Assembly: GCF_002846395.1 (NCBI RefSeq) | Contig: NZ_PJMU01000005.1 | Coordinates: forward strand, 62,001 to 126,000 | Direction of reading: 5' to 3' | DNA from: Pontibacter ramchanderi | Lineage (GTDB): Bacteria; Bacteroidota; Bacteroidia; Cytophagales; Hymenobacteraceae | Length of the DNA stretch: 64,000 nt | Shown here: in pieces, positions 16,713 through 25,188 of the stretch | Layout of the letters: every line of letters begins with the position of its first letter | How positions within the stretch are numbered: the stretch's first letter is position 1 | Notes under the pieces: model-generated | Database searches by the model: none | The model's input: only the letters and a program-made list of their open reading frames with translations | Told to the model about the DNA's origin: nothing | Translations under genes and position numbers: made by a program

Positions 16713-17741
16713 ATGAGCAAGAAAAAAACAGGCAAGATTGGCGTACTGCTGGTAAACCTTGGCACACCAGACACGCCCAGCACTCCTGATGTCAGAAAAT
16801 ACCTGCGCGAATTCCTCCTGGACCCACGCGTGATCGATATAAACCCTGTAGGCCGCTACGCGCTGGTAAACGGCATCATCGCGCCGTTCCGGGCTCCTAA
16901 GTCAGCCAAAGTGTACCAGCAGCTCTGGACCGACCGCGGCTCGCCGCTGATGTACCATGGACGCGACCTGCAGTCCAAACTGCAAACCGCCCTGGGCGAC
17001 GACTTCCATGTAGCCTTCGGTATGCGTTACCAGAGCCCAAGCATCAAAAGCGCGCTGGAAGAACTCCGCGAAAAGAGTGTTTCCCGTATTATTGTCGTGC
17101 CACTGTTCCCTCAATATGCGGCTGCTACCACCGGCTCGGTGCAGGACAAAATAATGGAGATCGTGAAGGAGTGGTGGATCATTCCGAGCATCAACTTTAT
17201 TTCGACTTACTGCGATGATCCGGGCTTTATCAATGCCTTTGCCGAGTTGGGCAAGAAGTACATGGCCGAAGACGATTACGACCATGTGGTGTTCAGCTAC
17301 CACGGCGTGCCGGAACGCCAGATCCTGAAAGGGAGCGACCATGGCTACTGCAAACTGGGCTCATGCTGCAACAGCTACAACAAACGCAACCGCTACTGCT
17401 ACCGCGCCTCCTGCTTCGAGACCTCTCGTTTGCTGGCTGCCGAACTGGGCTTAAAGCCGGACCAATATACTGTTGCTTTCCAGTCTCGGCTGGGCAAAGA
17501 CCCGTGGCTACAGCCCTACACCGACGAAGTGCTGAAAACAATGCCGGCCAAAGGAATTAAAAAGGTGCTGGCCTTCAGCCCCGCCTTCGTAGCCGATTGC
17601 CTGGAGACAACTATTGAAGTAGGCGAAGAATTTAAGGAGGAGTTTGAGCACGCCGGCGGTGAGAAATGGGTGCTGGTAGAAAGCCTGAACTCCAGCGACA
17701 CGTGGGTGGAAGCGCTCAAGAACATGGTGCTGGAGAATTAA
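16713..17741 (+). CDS. hemH: Ferrochelatase with a Cys-rich insert
   Basis: Inserts ferrous iron into protoporphyrin IX to make haem. The 342 residues include LLVNLGTPDTP at the N-terminus, the catalytic His197 in SYHGVPER, FQSRLGKDPWL, and the FSPAFVADCLETTIEV block with the acidic metal-path residues. Directly after the active-site His lies a Cys-rich segment with Cys213, 218, 219, 229 and 234 (CKLGSCC, RYCYRASC). Some bacterial ferrochelatases bind a [2Fe-2S] cluster, so this could be a metal or redox site; that is inference. It is a single-gene unit between the promoter at 16679 and the terminator at 17807. Confidence 0.95.
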   Translation: MSKKKTGKIGVLLVNLGTPDTPSTPDVRKYLREFLLDPRVIDINPVGRYALVNGIIAPFRAPKSAKVYQQLWTDRGSPLMYHGRDLQSKLQTALGDDFHVAFGMRYQSPSIKSALEELREKSVSRIIVVPLFPQYAAATTGSVQDKIMEIVKEWWIIPSINFISTYCDDPGFINAFAELGKKYMAEDDYDHVVFSYHGVPERQILKGSDHGYCKLGSCCNSYNKRNRYCYRASCFETSRLLAAELGLKPDQYTVAFQSRLGKDPWLQPYTDEVLKTMPAKGIKKVLAFSPAFVADCLETTIEVGEEFKEEFEHAGGEKWVLVESLNSSDTWVEALKNMVLEN

Positions 17742-17806
17742 TTTTGAAAGTTTGGAGTTGTGGAGATTTGAAGATATCTCCACAGGTATACTAACACTTT
17801 AGGTAT

Positions 17807-17849
17807 AACCAGAAGCGCCGCGGCAGTTTTTGCCGCGGCGCTTCTGGTT
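17807..17849 (+). terminator. Terminator after hemH
   Basis: Perfect 19-base arms (17807-17825 and 17831-17849) around GTTTT, with a very GC-rich stem (GCGCCGCGGC). It may work on both strands, but the nearest minus-strand gene is over 300 bases away. Confidence 0.88.
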
Positions 17850-18162
17850 TATCATATAGCTGCACATCCAACGCTGCTATACCTGTGCAAGACCCGGACA
17901 AATTGCGATAAATTGCCTTCAAATAAATATTCCGAGTAGCTGATTCTGATAGCGCTATTCGGACCTGAAACCCTGCGGGTCAGGAGGTCTGCAGAAGCCG
18001 GCATGATGGAATGCGGTAATATCCTAAACGGTTTGCCTGAATTACGAGAAGTCCCACAGCGCACCTGCTGGAATGCTTTAACTTGACAACATGGGGTTGC
18101 GAACTGCCCTTACAAGCAACTCTGATTATCCATCAGCCATTTAACATTCAACGATTGGCAAT
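17850..18162. other. Spacer without a recognisable gene
   Basis: About 310 bases between the hemH terminator and the end of the LOG gene. Sequence is mixed in composition, with one TATACCT and a word-repeat stretch at 18121-18165 (CATTTAACATTCAACGATTG). A 70-codon minus-strand open frame has no supporting features. I see no RNA gene. Confidence 0.4.
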
Positions 18163-18744
18163 TTAGATCCTCTTGAAATCAACCCAGTAGTCGGAAGTAG
18201 CATCGGCATAGGCTTTGATCTTCTGAAGCAGTACTTCCGGGTCGCTCTCTATGATCAGGTTTTCGCGCTGGTCACGCTTCACGAAACCTTCGCTCACCGT
18301 ATGGTCGATCATCTCGAAGAACTTGTCCCAATAACCGTTGATGTTGTAAAAAGCCACAGGCTTCCGGATAATGCCGAGTTGGTTCCAGGTGATGATCTCA
18401 CAGATCTCGTCGAAGGTACCGAAGCCGCCGGGCATGGCAATAAAGGCATCGGAGCGGGCTGCCATAATCGCTTTTCGCTCGTGCATGGTTTCTACCACCA
18501 CCAGCTCCTGCAATCCACGATGCGCCACTTCCCGATCTACGAGGCTCTGTGGAATAACGCCTATACCTATCCCTCTGCTTGCCAGCACGGCATCCGCAAT
18601 CACGCCCATCAAGCCCACGTTGCCGCCACCGTACACCAGCTTTATACCTTGCTCGGCCATCAGTTTGCCTAGTTTGGCAGCGTCCTCGCTATACCTGGCC
18701 TCTATACCTGTGTTGGCGCCACAAAATACACCTATACTTCTCAT
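18163..18744 (-). CDS. LOG-family protein (nucleoside 5'-monophosphate phosphoribohydrolase)
   Basis: A 193-residue Rossmann-fold protein of the LOG (TIGR00730) family, whose members release the free base from cytokinin-type or other nucleoside monophosphates. The signature PGGFGTFDEICE (about residues 103-114) is intact, with GIGVIPQSL and MHERKAIMAARSDAFIAM before it. In older annotations this family is called lysine decarboxylase, which is wrong for this size and motif. The native substrate in Bacteroidota is unknown. It stands alone, with no terminator that I can see downstream. Confidence 0.88.
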   Translation of the reverse strand: MRSIGVFCGANTGIEARYSEDAAKLGKLMAEQGIKLVYGGGNVGLMGVIADAVLASRGIGIGVIPQSLVDREVAHRGLQELVVVETMHERKAIMAARSDAFIAMPGGFGTFDEICEIITWNQLGIIRKPVAFYNINGYWDKFFEMIDHTVSEGFVKRDQRENLIIESDPEVLLQKIKAYADATSDYWVDFKRI

Positions 18745-18876
18745 TGCTATACCTTAGTTATAATGTTAATCTTAAACAGTGCTCCCAGCTCATCGAAAAG
18801 AGGAAGGCAACAGGCCTATACTCGGCCAGTGTTACCATCTTTTAAAAAGCTTGTCACTTTTTTGAAGGGATAAAGA

Positions 18877-18904
18877 AAGGCTCCAGCATTGCTGCTGAAG
18901 CCTT
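18877..18904 (-). terminator. Terminator after the cysteine desulfurase gene
   Basis: 12-base arms (18877-18888 and 18893-18904) with a single G-U pair and a 4-base loop; on the minus strand it is followed by TTTCTTTA. Confidence 0.75.
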
Positions 18905-18930
18905 ATAGGTTGTAAAACCAGCTACTATAC

Positions 18931-20073
18931 CTAGGCCAGCTCTTTTTTATACATTTTGGCGACCGTCTCAGCCACGTAATCAATTTCTTCCACAGTGTTA
19001 TACTTGCTGAAAGAGAACCTAACCGAACCGCGGCTTGGATCAACGCCCAGTGCACGCAGCACATGCGAGCCTGCATTGGCACCGCTGCTGCAGGCACTTC
19101 CACCCGAGGCCGATATCTTGGCAATGTCCAGGCTGAAGAGCAGCATCTCGTTGATGTCAGAGGCTGGTAAGCTCACATTGAGTACCGTGTACAGGCTCTT
19201 GTTACCAAATTCCGACATGCCATTGAAGCTCACGTCCTCCATCTGCTCGCGCAGCTTGTAAATCATGCGGTCTTTCAGTCCCTGCATGTGCTTCTGGTGC
19301 TCGGCCATGTCGCGATAGGCAATCTCGAGCGCCTTGGCCAGACCGATAATGCCATATACGTTTTCGGTACCGCCACGCATGTTGCGCTCCTGCGCACCAC
19401 CCTGGATGAGCGGCTGAATCTTGGTACTGGCATCGCAGTACAAAAAGCCAACTCCCTTGGGACCGTGGAACTTGTGCGCCGAGCCTACCAGGAAATTAGC
19501 CCCTATTTTCTGCACATCGTGCACGTAGTGGCCCATGGTCTGCACCGTGTCCGAGTGGAAAACGGCGTCATACTTTCTGCAGATTTCGCCAATCTTCTCA
19601 ATATCGTTTATAGTACCTATCTCGTTATTGGCATGCATGATCGAAACGATGGTACGCGGCTGATTAGCCAATAGCTCCTCCAGGTGCTCCAGATCCAGGT
19701 TACCGCGTTCGTCGTGACGCAGGTAGCTCAGTTGAAAATCGCCCTGCTTCTCCAGCATCTCCATGGTGTGCAGCACGGCGTGATGCTCCAGTTTAGTAGT
19801 AATGGCATGCTTTATACCCAGCGAACGGCAGGAACAGACAATAGCCGCGTTGTCGGCCTCCGTACCGCCCGAGGTGAAGAACACCTCGGCAGGCGACGTG
19901 TTCAGCAATGTAGCTACCGTACGACGGGCTTTTTCTATGGCGGCCCTCACCTCGCGGCCGTGAGAGTGGATAGAAGAAGGGTTGCCAAAATGCTCCAGCA
20001 TAAAAGGGGCCATTGCCTCAAAAACCTCTTTATCGAGCGGTGTGGTCGCTGCATTATCTAAATAAACACGCAT
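18931..20073 (-). CDS. Cysteine desulfurase (NifS/IscS family)
   Basis: PLP enzyme that takes sulfur from cysteine as a protein persulfide for Fe-S clusters and thio-modified tRNA. The 380 residues contain DNAATTPLD at the N-terminus, TSGGTEADNAAI, the PLP Lys201 in GSAHKFHGPKG, and the catalytic Cys328 in SGGSACSSGA on the mobile loop. The long SACSSG loop is of the NifS/IscS class. No scaffold (iscU) or other Fe-S assembly gene is adjacent, so its partners must lie elsewhere. It could supply sulfur for tRNA or, with SelU/SelD encoded at 44-46 kb, selenium handling; the latter is speculation. Confidence 0.93.
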   Translation of the reverse strand: MRVYLDNAATTPLDKEVFEAMAPFMLEHFGNPSSIHSHGREVRAAIEKARRTVATLLNTSPAEVFFTSGGTEADNAAIVCSCRSLGIKHAITTKLEHHAVLHTMEMLEKQGDFQLSYLRHDERGNLDLEHLEELLANQPRTIVSIMHANNEIGTINDIEKIGEICRKYDAVFHSDTVQTMGHYVHDVQKIGANFLVGSAHKFHGPKGVGFLYCDASTKIQPLIQGGAQERNMRGGTENVYGIIGLAKALEIAYRDMAEHQKHMQGLKDRMIYKLREQMEDVSFNGMSEFGNKSLYTVLNVSLPASDINEMLLFSLDIAKISASGGSACSSGANAGSHVLRALGVDPSRGSVRFSFSKYNTVEEIDYVAETVAKMYKKELA

Positions 20074-20123
20074 GATATTTTGTATTGGATTCTCTTTAAC
20101 GAACTACTAAAGTATAAAAAAAA

Positions 20124-20167
20124 GTTGCGCCAATGGAGAAAAAGCATTGTTTCTCCTTTGGCGCAAC
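20124..20167 (-). terminator. Terminator after glmM
   Basis: 18-base arms (20124-20141 and 20150-20167) with one T-T mismatch; the stem core is GTTGCGCCAA/TTGGCGCAAC. On the minus strand a T-rich tail follows. Confidence 0.8.
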
Positions 20168-20208
20168 CTCAGATTGCTAAGTTGTAAATATGCTACAGCA
20201 ACAACACA

Positions 20209-21600
20209 TTAGGCTTTTGTCGAAATGATTTCTTTGATGTCAGCAATAATCTTATTGGCCAAATGCTCCGCTGTGGCATTGCTCTCCGACTCCGCATAAA
20301 TGCGAATGATCGGCTCGGTATTGGACTTGCGCAGGTGAACCCACTCTTTGTCAAACTCAATCTTTACCCCGTCAATGGTATTGATCGGCTGCTTGGCGTA
20401 GCGCTCCTGCATCTGAATCAGCACCTGGTCTACATCCACCTCAGGCGTCAGCTCTATTTTGTTTTTAGAGATGTAATAGTTTGGGTAGCTGGCACGCAGA
20501 CGTGTCATGCTCATACCTGACTTGGCCAGGTGCGTCAGGAACAGGGCTATACCTACCAGGGCATCGCGACCGTAGTGCAACTCTGGGTAAATGATGCCGC
20601 CATTGCCTTCACCACCGATAATGGCATTCTCAGCTTTCATCATGTTCACCACGTTCACTTCCCCTACTGCGGCGGCATAATAACTACCACCTGCCTTCTC
20701 GGTCACATCGCGCAGCGCTCTGGTTGAAGAGAGGTTGGAGACCGTATTGCCCATCTGGTTTTGGAGCACATAGTCAGAAACAGCCACCAGCGTATACTCC
20801 TCACCGAACATACTGCCGTCTTCGTTTATCAGCGCCAATCTATCTACATCCGGGTCTACCACAATGCCCAAGTCGAACTTGCCTTTCTCAATCACGCGTG
20901 AGATTTCGCGCAGGTTCTCTGGCAGCGGCTCCGGGTTATGCGGGAAGTTCCCGTCTGGCTCACAGAACAACTTTTCTACCTTATTTACTCCCAGCGCTTC
21001 CAGCAACATAGGTATAGCTATACCTCCCGAAGAGTTCACACAGTCGATGGCAACGCTGAAATCCTTTTCTTTGATTGCCTGAACATCTACAAGCGGCAGC
21101 GCCAGAATAGCGTCAATGTGTTTTTGCAGTGCTTCGTCATCACGCTGGTATTTACCCAGGTCGTTTACCTGCGCAAACTCAAAAGCCTCTTTATCGGCCA
21201 GCTCCAACACCAGCTTACCCTCTGCATCAGAGATGAACTCGCCTTTCTGGTTAAGCAACTTAAGGGCGTTCCACTGCTTCGGGTTATGGCTCGCGGTCAG
21301 GATGATACCACCACCAGCTTTATAGTCAGGCACAGCCATCTCCACTGTAGGGGTGGTAGATAAGCCCAAATCGACTACGTTTATACCAAGGCCCTGCAGG
21401 GTAGCACATACCAGTTTATTCACCATGTCGCCTGACAGGCGGGCGTCGCGTCCTACTATAATGGTATTGTTGCCGGTTGTCTGCAATACCCAGGTACCGA
21501 AAGCGGCGGCAAACTTCACCACATCCACAGGAGTAAGCGCTTCACCGGCCTGCCCCCCAATCGTACCTCTGATTCCTGAAATTGATTTTATTAATGCCAC
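20209..21600 (-). CDS. glmM: Phosphoglucosamine mutase
   Basis: Converts glucosamine 6-phosphate to glucosamine 1-phosphate, a precursor of UDP-GlcNAc for peptidoglycan and lipopolysaccharide. The 463 residues show the alpha-D-phosphohexomutase motifs: RGTIGGQ at the start, GRDARLSG, the phosphoserine loop LTASHNPKQWN, the magnesium loop DPDVDRLALI, and GGEGNGGIIYPELHYGRD for sugar binding. The final domain has RKSNTEPIIRIYAES. The start codon is GTG at 21600. Phosphomannomutase is the alternative label; the size and the GEGNGG loop favour GlmM. A -7 box lies 24 bases upstream. Confidence 0.9.
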   Translation of the reverse strand: MALIKSISGIRGTIGGQAGEALTPVDVVKFAAAFGTWVLQTTGNNTIIVGRDARLSGDMVNKLVCATLQGLGINVVDLGLSTTPTVEMAVPDYKAGGGIILTASHNPKQWNALKLLNQKGEFISDAEGKLVLELADKEAFEFAQVNDLGKYQRDDEALQKHIDAILALPLVDVQAIKEKDFSVAIDCVNSSGGIAIPMLLEALGVNKVEKLFCEPDGNFPHNPEPLPENLREISRVIEKGKFDLGIVVDPDVDRLALINEDGSMFGEEYTLVAVSDYVLQNQMGNTVSNLSSTRALRDVTEKAGGSYYAAAVGEVNVVNMMKAENAIIGGEGNGGIIYPELHYGRDALVGIALFLTHLAKSGMSMTRLRASYPNYYISKNKIELTPEVDVDQVLIQMQERYAKQPINTIDGVKIEFDKEWVHLRKSNTEPIIRIYAESESNATAEHLANKIIADIKEIISTKA

Positions 21601-21623
21601 TACGAGAATATTTTTTTCAGCTG

Positions 21624-21631
21624 CAAAAGTA
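21624..21631 (-). promoter_or_regulatory. -7 promoter box of glmM
   Basis: Minus-strand TACTTTTG matches TAnnTTTG; transcription would begin near 21619, about 19 bases before the GTG start. Confidence 0.5.
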
Positions 21632-21755
21632 ATAATTTAGAATTAACGTTTAGCAGTTTATGGAATTTAGCTCCTGTCTGCATCTTATATTTAAAGGGCA
21701 TGCTGCGCAGGGGCTGCCCTGCTGTGGAGTACAACCTCGCCACAGATGATTTTAT

Positions 21756-21763
21756 TATCTTTG
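21756..21763 (+). promoter_or_regulatory. -7 promoter box abutting the mazG start
   Basis: TATCTTTG ends only 5 bases before ATG 21769, so the transcript should start at or next to the start codon. This box also argues against the longer open frame that begins at 21700. Confidence 0.55.
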
Positions 21764-21768
21764 CACGT

Positions 21769-22581
21769 ATGAATAACACGCAAAAATTTGAGGATAGTCC
21801 GCGCGGGCGCCAGTTGCAGGCATTCGACCGACTGCTGGACGTAATGGACGAACTGCGCGAAAAGTGCCCCTGGGATAAAAAGCAGACAATTGAGAGCCTG
21901 CGCCATTTAACCATTGAGGAGACTTACGAGTTGTCTGACGCCATTATCCGACAGGATATGCAGGAGATCAAAAAGGAAATCGGAGACATCATGCTGCATA
22001 TGGTGTTTTATGCCAAGATCGCCTCCGAGCAAAAAACTTTTGACATAGCGGACGTGCTGAACGCCCTTTGCGAAAAGCTCATTTTCCGGCACCCGCACAT
22101 TTACGGCAATACGACTGCTAACACAGAAGAGGAAGTAAAACAGAACTGGGAACGCCTGAAGCTGAAAGAGGGCAACAAATCAGTATTGGGCGGCGTACCA
22201 GCTTCACTGCCCGCGTTGGTGAAAGCCATGCGTATTCAGGAAAAAGCCAGGGGAGCTGGCTTTGACTGGGATGACAAAACCGAGGTATGGAAGAAGGTGC
22301 AGGAGGAATTGCATGAATTCGAAGCAGAGTTCAATACAGCCGACGTGCATGCCATCGATCATGTGAAAGCCACAGGAGAATTTGGAGACCTGCTGTTTTC
22401 ACTCATTAATTTTGCACGTTTTATAAACATAAACCCGGAAGAAGCCCTTGAAAAAACCAATTTAAAATTCATCGATCGGTTCCAGTATATGGAGGAGGAG
22501 TCAGCTAAAGATGGCAAACGATTGCAGGACTTGTCCTTAAAAGAAATGGACAATTACTGGAATCAGGCAAAAAAAAGATAG
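21769..22581 (+). CDS. mazG: Nucleoside triphosphate pyrophosphohydrolase MazG
   Basis: House-cleaning enzyme that hydrolyses NTPs and damaged dNTPs to monophosphates. From ATG 21769 it has 270 residues and the two MazG domains usual for the E. coli type. The first has CPWDKKQTIESLRHLTIEET with the metal-binding EETYELSDAI; the second has WKKVQEELHEFEAEFN and GEFGDLLFSLINFAR. The frame is open upstream to 21700, but the promoter box at 21756-21763 lies inside that extension, so ATG 21769 is preferred. A leaderless transcript is likely. It ends with MDNYWNQAKKR, the usual family tail. Confidence 0.93.
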   Translation: MNNTQKFEDSPRGRQLQAFDRLLDVMDELREKCPWDKKQTIESLRHLTIEETYELSDAIIRQDMQEIKKEIGDIMLHMVFYAKIASEQKTFDIADVLNALCEKLIFRHPHIYGNTTANTEEEVKQNWERLKLKEGNKSVLGGVPASLPALVKAMRIQEKARGAGFDWDDKTEVWKKVQEELHEFEAEFNTADVHAIDHVKATGEFGDLLFSLINFARFININPEEALEKTNLKFIDRFQYMEEESAKDGKRLQDLSLKEMDNYWNQAKKR

Positions 22582-22610
22582 GCATGCATAAAGTTTTAAA
22601 GAACATGCCT
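22580..22610 (+). terminator. Weak terminator after mazG
   Basis: AGGCATG (22580-22586) pairs with CATGCCT (22604-22610), a 7-base stem with an AT-rich loop followed by TATATTT. Weak, but placed right after the stop codon. Confidence 0.4.
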
Positions 22611-22879
22611 TATATTTAGGCTTCAATTTGTTCTTAAAACCTATCCAAACAGACTTACTTACGTTTAATTCTTCTGTTTAAAACTAGCTCGAATACTTTG
22701 CTCGTCTCATCAAAATTACCGGCCTGATTTATTACTATTACGGGAAGCTTCTTAACAGCTATTGTTAAGAATGCACTTATCCCGGGGCACATTGCCCGAA
22801 GTCAGCACACCAAACACCTGATTAGCAGACACTAACAAAGATATCAACCTATTTCAAAAAGCGAACACGGAGTTTAAAC

Positions 22880-22911
22880 TTTGGATAAGAATTTAAAATA
22901 AAATATATTTG
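22880..22911 (+). promoter_or_regulatory. Promoter of the exbB-exbD-exbD-tonB operon
   Basis: TTTG at 22880-22883, a spacer of 20 bases, then TATATTTG at 22904-22911. This is the full Bacteroidota housekeeping consensus (TTTG, 19-21 bases, TAnnTTTG) and the best promoter in the window. Transcription would begin near 22916, giving a leader of about 228 bases. Confidence 0.8.
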
Positions 22912-22932
22912 TAGAGTCGCCCAATTTGCTCT

Positions 22933-22993
22933 AAGTAAGAATACCGAAAAATCCATTTTGTACTTACTTTACAGTATTCTGGCGGGATTTTTC
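22933..22993 (+). promoter_or_regulatory. Possible structured leader element upstream of exbB
   Basis: Three complementary pairs are interleaved: AAGTAAG (22933-22939) with CTTACTT (22963-22969); AGAATAC (22938-22944) with GTATTCT (22974-22980); and GAAAAATCC (22946-22954) with GGATTTTTC (22985-22993). The first two share bases and exclude each other; the third crosses either one as a pseudoknot. It could be a regulatory RNA switch or a chance result of AT-rich sequence. Confidence 0.35.
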
Positions 22994-23143
22994 AAAATTA
23001 AAAGCGCTATATCGTTTGAAAATTGCGGAAAAAGCAGAAATTGCAAAACCAATAAAGAACTAAATCCAAAACAATTACATTTTATATTACACAAACAATT
23101 TTAATTACAACACAAACAGCTAAACTTTAAACTTTTAAACAAA

Positions 23144-24010
23144 ATGGAAAAAAAGACTGCAGTAGTGAGCAAAGATGCTAATGTAGAGAAAAAGCCTAGC
23201 CCGATTGGTGGCGTGTTTGCAAGTATCGTTATTCCACTTGCACTGATAGCATGTGTGCTTATCTATATGTTCGTTTTTGGCAACCCTGCCAACTTCGAAG
23301 GCAATGACCCGAACAACCACCCACTTCCAGGCAACTACCTTGGCATTGTTTACAAAGGTGGATGGGTTGTACCTATGTTGTTAACACTTAACCTGCTGGT
23401 ATTCATTTTCGCTATCGAGCGTGCGCTTACCATCAGCAAGGCAAAAGGCACAAAAGGTGTTGCTGAATTCGTTCGCACGATCTCTGCTAAACTGAAGCAA
23501 AACGACATCAACGGCGCTATCGCTGCCTGCGACGCTCAGAAAGGATCTGTTGCTAACGTGGTGAAGGCAGGTTTGCTGAAGTACAAGGAAATGCAAAACG
23601 AGCCAGAACTGCTGAAAGCAGAGAAGGTTGCCACTATCCAGAAAGAAATCGAAGAGTCTACTTCTCTTGAGCTGCCAATGCTGGAGAAAAACCTGGTAGT
23701 TATTTCAACTATCGCCTCTATCTCTACACTGGTTGGTCTGATCGGTACAGTACTTGGTATGATCAAGGCCTTCTCGGCACTTGCAACTTCAGGTGCTCCT
23801 GACTCAGTAGCACTTGCAAACGGTATCTCTGAGGCCCTTATCAACACGGCCCTGGGTATCACAGGTTCTACTATCGCGATCATCGCTTACAACTACTTTA
23901 CAAGCAAAATCGACGAGCTTACTTACGGCATCGACGAAGCAGGCTTTAGCATGGTGTCTACTTTCACAGCTCAGCACGAAACACCAGCTGCAAGACCTCA
24001 CACTGTATAA
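23144..24010 (+). CDS. exbB: ExbB/TolQ/MotA-family proton channel protein
   Basis: Inner-membrane proton channel subunit that powers TonB with the proton gradient. The 288 residues have an N-terminal membrane segment (GGVFASIVIPLALIACVLIY), a second one near residue 75 (GGWVVPMLLTLNLLVFIFAI), a cytoplasmic stretch, and the typical ExbB core STIASISTLVGLIGTVLGMI followed by ALINTALGITGSTIAIIAYN. The extra N-terminal segment is usual for Bacteroidota ExbB. It is first in an operon of two ExbD and one TonB and has a long leader with a consensus promoter. Confidence 0.95.
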   Translation: MEKKTAVVSKDANVEKKPSPIGGVFASIVIPLALIACVLIYMFVFGNPANFEGNDPNNHPLPGNYLGIVYKGGWVVPMLLTLNLLVFIFAIERALTISKAKGTKGVAEFVRTISAKLKQNDINGAIAACDAQKGSVANVVKAGLLKYKEMQNEPELLKAEKVATIQKEIEESTSLELPMLEKNLVVISTIASISTLVGLIGTVLGMIKAFSALATSGAPDSVALANGISEALINTALGITGSTIAIIAYNYFTSKIDELTYGIDEAGFSMVSTFTAQHETPAARPHTV

Positions 24011-24035
24011 GTTAAACCGTATTTAACCAGATAAG

Positions 24036-24638
24036 ATGCCTAAAGTAAAAGTAAAAAGAACAGCCCCCTCATTGGACATGACGCCAATGGTGGACTTATT
24101 CTTCTTGCTGGTTACTTTCTTTATGCTGACTGCAACAGCCCGTCCAGATGAGGCTGTTATAGTAGATACTCCTTCATCTGCTTCAGAAATCAAGATCCCG
24201 GACACTAACGTAATAACCATCACGGTAGATAAGAATGACCGTGTGTTCTTTGGGGTAGACGGGCAGCATACAAAGGAGGTATTGCTTGACAGAATTGCTA
24301 AGAACTACAATATTGGTTTTACCGAAGAGGAGCGAAAAACATTTTCTCTTCTAAGCAACTTCGGGGTGCCAATCAACCAATTGAAAGGTTACCTGGCAAT
24401 GGAGTCAAATGCACGTAAAGAAGTGAACCAGCCGGGGATCCCAATTGATTCGACACGTAATGAACTTGGCGACTGGGTATTGCAGACACGCCTTAGTAAC
24501 CCGCAGGTGGTAATTGCCATCAAAGGTGACCAGGACGTAAGCTACCCTACCGTTAAGCGTGTAATGGACATTCTACAGGAAAAGAAAGTAGACAGGTTCA
24601 ACCTCATTACGGACATGGAGATGAAGCCAACTAACTAA
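24036..24638 (+). CDS. exbD: ExbD/TolR-family protein, first copy
   Basis: Partner of ExbB in the proton channel. The 200 residues start with a short basic cytoplasmic tail, then LDMTPMVDLFFLLVTFFMLT (about residues 9-28), where the Asp of MVDLFF is the proton-carrying residue. The periplasmic part is longer than in E. coli ExbD and has an insertion around residues 80-140. It lies 25 bases after exbB and 22 before the second exbD. Confidence 0.93.
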   Translation: MPKVKVKRTAPSLDMTPMVDLFFLLVTFFMLTATARPDEAVIVDTPSSASEIKIPDTNVITITVDKNDRVFFGVDGQHTKEVLLDRIAKNYNIGFTEEERKTFSLLSNFGVPINQLKGYLAMESNARKEVNQPGIPIDSTRNELGDWVLQTRLSNPQVVIAIKGDQDVSYPTVKRVMDILQEKKVDRFNLITDMEMKPTN

Positions 24639-24660
24639 TAATTAGAAAGGAGATAAGATA

Positions 24661-25185
24661 ATGGCAGAAATGCAACAACAGGCCGACTCTGGCGGCAAAG
24701 GCGGGAAAAAACGCGCCAAACGCCAGTCGACCAAAATTGACATGACACCGCTGGTAGACCTTGCCGCCCTTCTGATTACGTTCTTCATGCTTACCACTAC
24801 CTTTAACAAGCCGCAGACGATGGAAATCAACATGCCGAAGAAGGTTGACAACCCGGAGGAGCAGATAGCATTGAAAGCCAGTAACGCCATGACCATTATA
24901 CTTGGCGAGAACGACAAGCTGTACTACTACTTCGGTTTGGCAGAGGATAATCCGGAAATAATCGAGTCGAGCTACGCTGCTAACGGCATACGTTCAGTCC
25001 TCACTTCATCTAGAGTGAAATCGAACGATATGATGACCGTTATGGTAAAGCCAATGGAAGGATCACGCTACAAGAACATGGTGGACATCCTGGACGAGTT
25101 GAAAATTACGGATACCAAAAGGTTTGCGATGGTTGAAATCGCAGATTCAGACAAAAAATTGGTACAAGATCAAATTGGGAATTAA
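24661..25185 (+). CDS. exbD: ExbD/TolR-family protein, second copy
   Basis: A second ExbD of 174 residues. A Lys/Arg-rich N-terminus (GGKGGKKRAKRQS) precedes IDMTPLVDLAALLITFFMLT with the conserved Asp. It differs from the first copy in the periplasmic domain, so the ExbD dimer of this organism may be a heterodimer. Tandem unequal ExbD genes are usual in Bacteroidota. It lies 3 bases before tonB. Confidence 0.93.
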   Translation: MAEMQQQADSGGKGGKKRAKRQSTKIDMTPLVDLAALLITFFMLTTTFNKPQTMEINMPKKVDNPEEQIALKASNAMTIILGENDKLYYYFGLAEDNPEIIESSYAANGIRSVLTSSRVKSNDMMTVMVKPMEGSRYKNMVDILDELKITDTKRFAMVEIADSDKKLVQDQIGN

Positions 25186-25188
25186 GAT

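Larger units (their letters stand above)
22611..23143. other. Long spacer and leader before exbB
   Basis: AT-rich, no gene. The left half (22611-22879) shows nothing I can name. The right half carries a strong promoter (22880-22911) and then about 225 bases of untranslated leader, with a potentially structured element at 22933-22993 and an AT-rich stretch with many AAC and ACAA words up to ATG 23144. Confidence 0.5.

Noticed and set aside
17852-18064. 70-codon minus-strand open frame in the hemH-LOG spacer
   Set aside because: Short, composition unlike the neighbouring genes, no promoter or ribosome-binding evidence.
18163-18744. Lysine decarboxylase annotation for the LOG-family gene
   Set aside because: The PGGFGTFDE motif and the 193-residue size are those of LOG phosphoribohydrolases; true lysine decarboxylases are much longer PLP enzymes.
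21700-21768. N-terminal extension of MazG to an upstream ATG
   Set aside because: A perfect -7 box (21756-21763) lies inside the extension and the family start matches ATG 21769.
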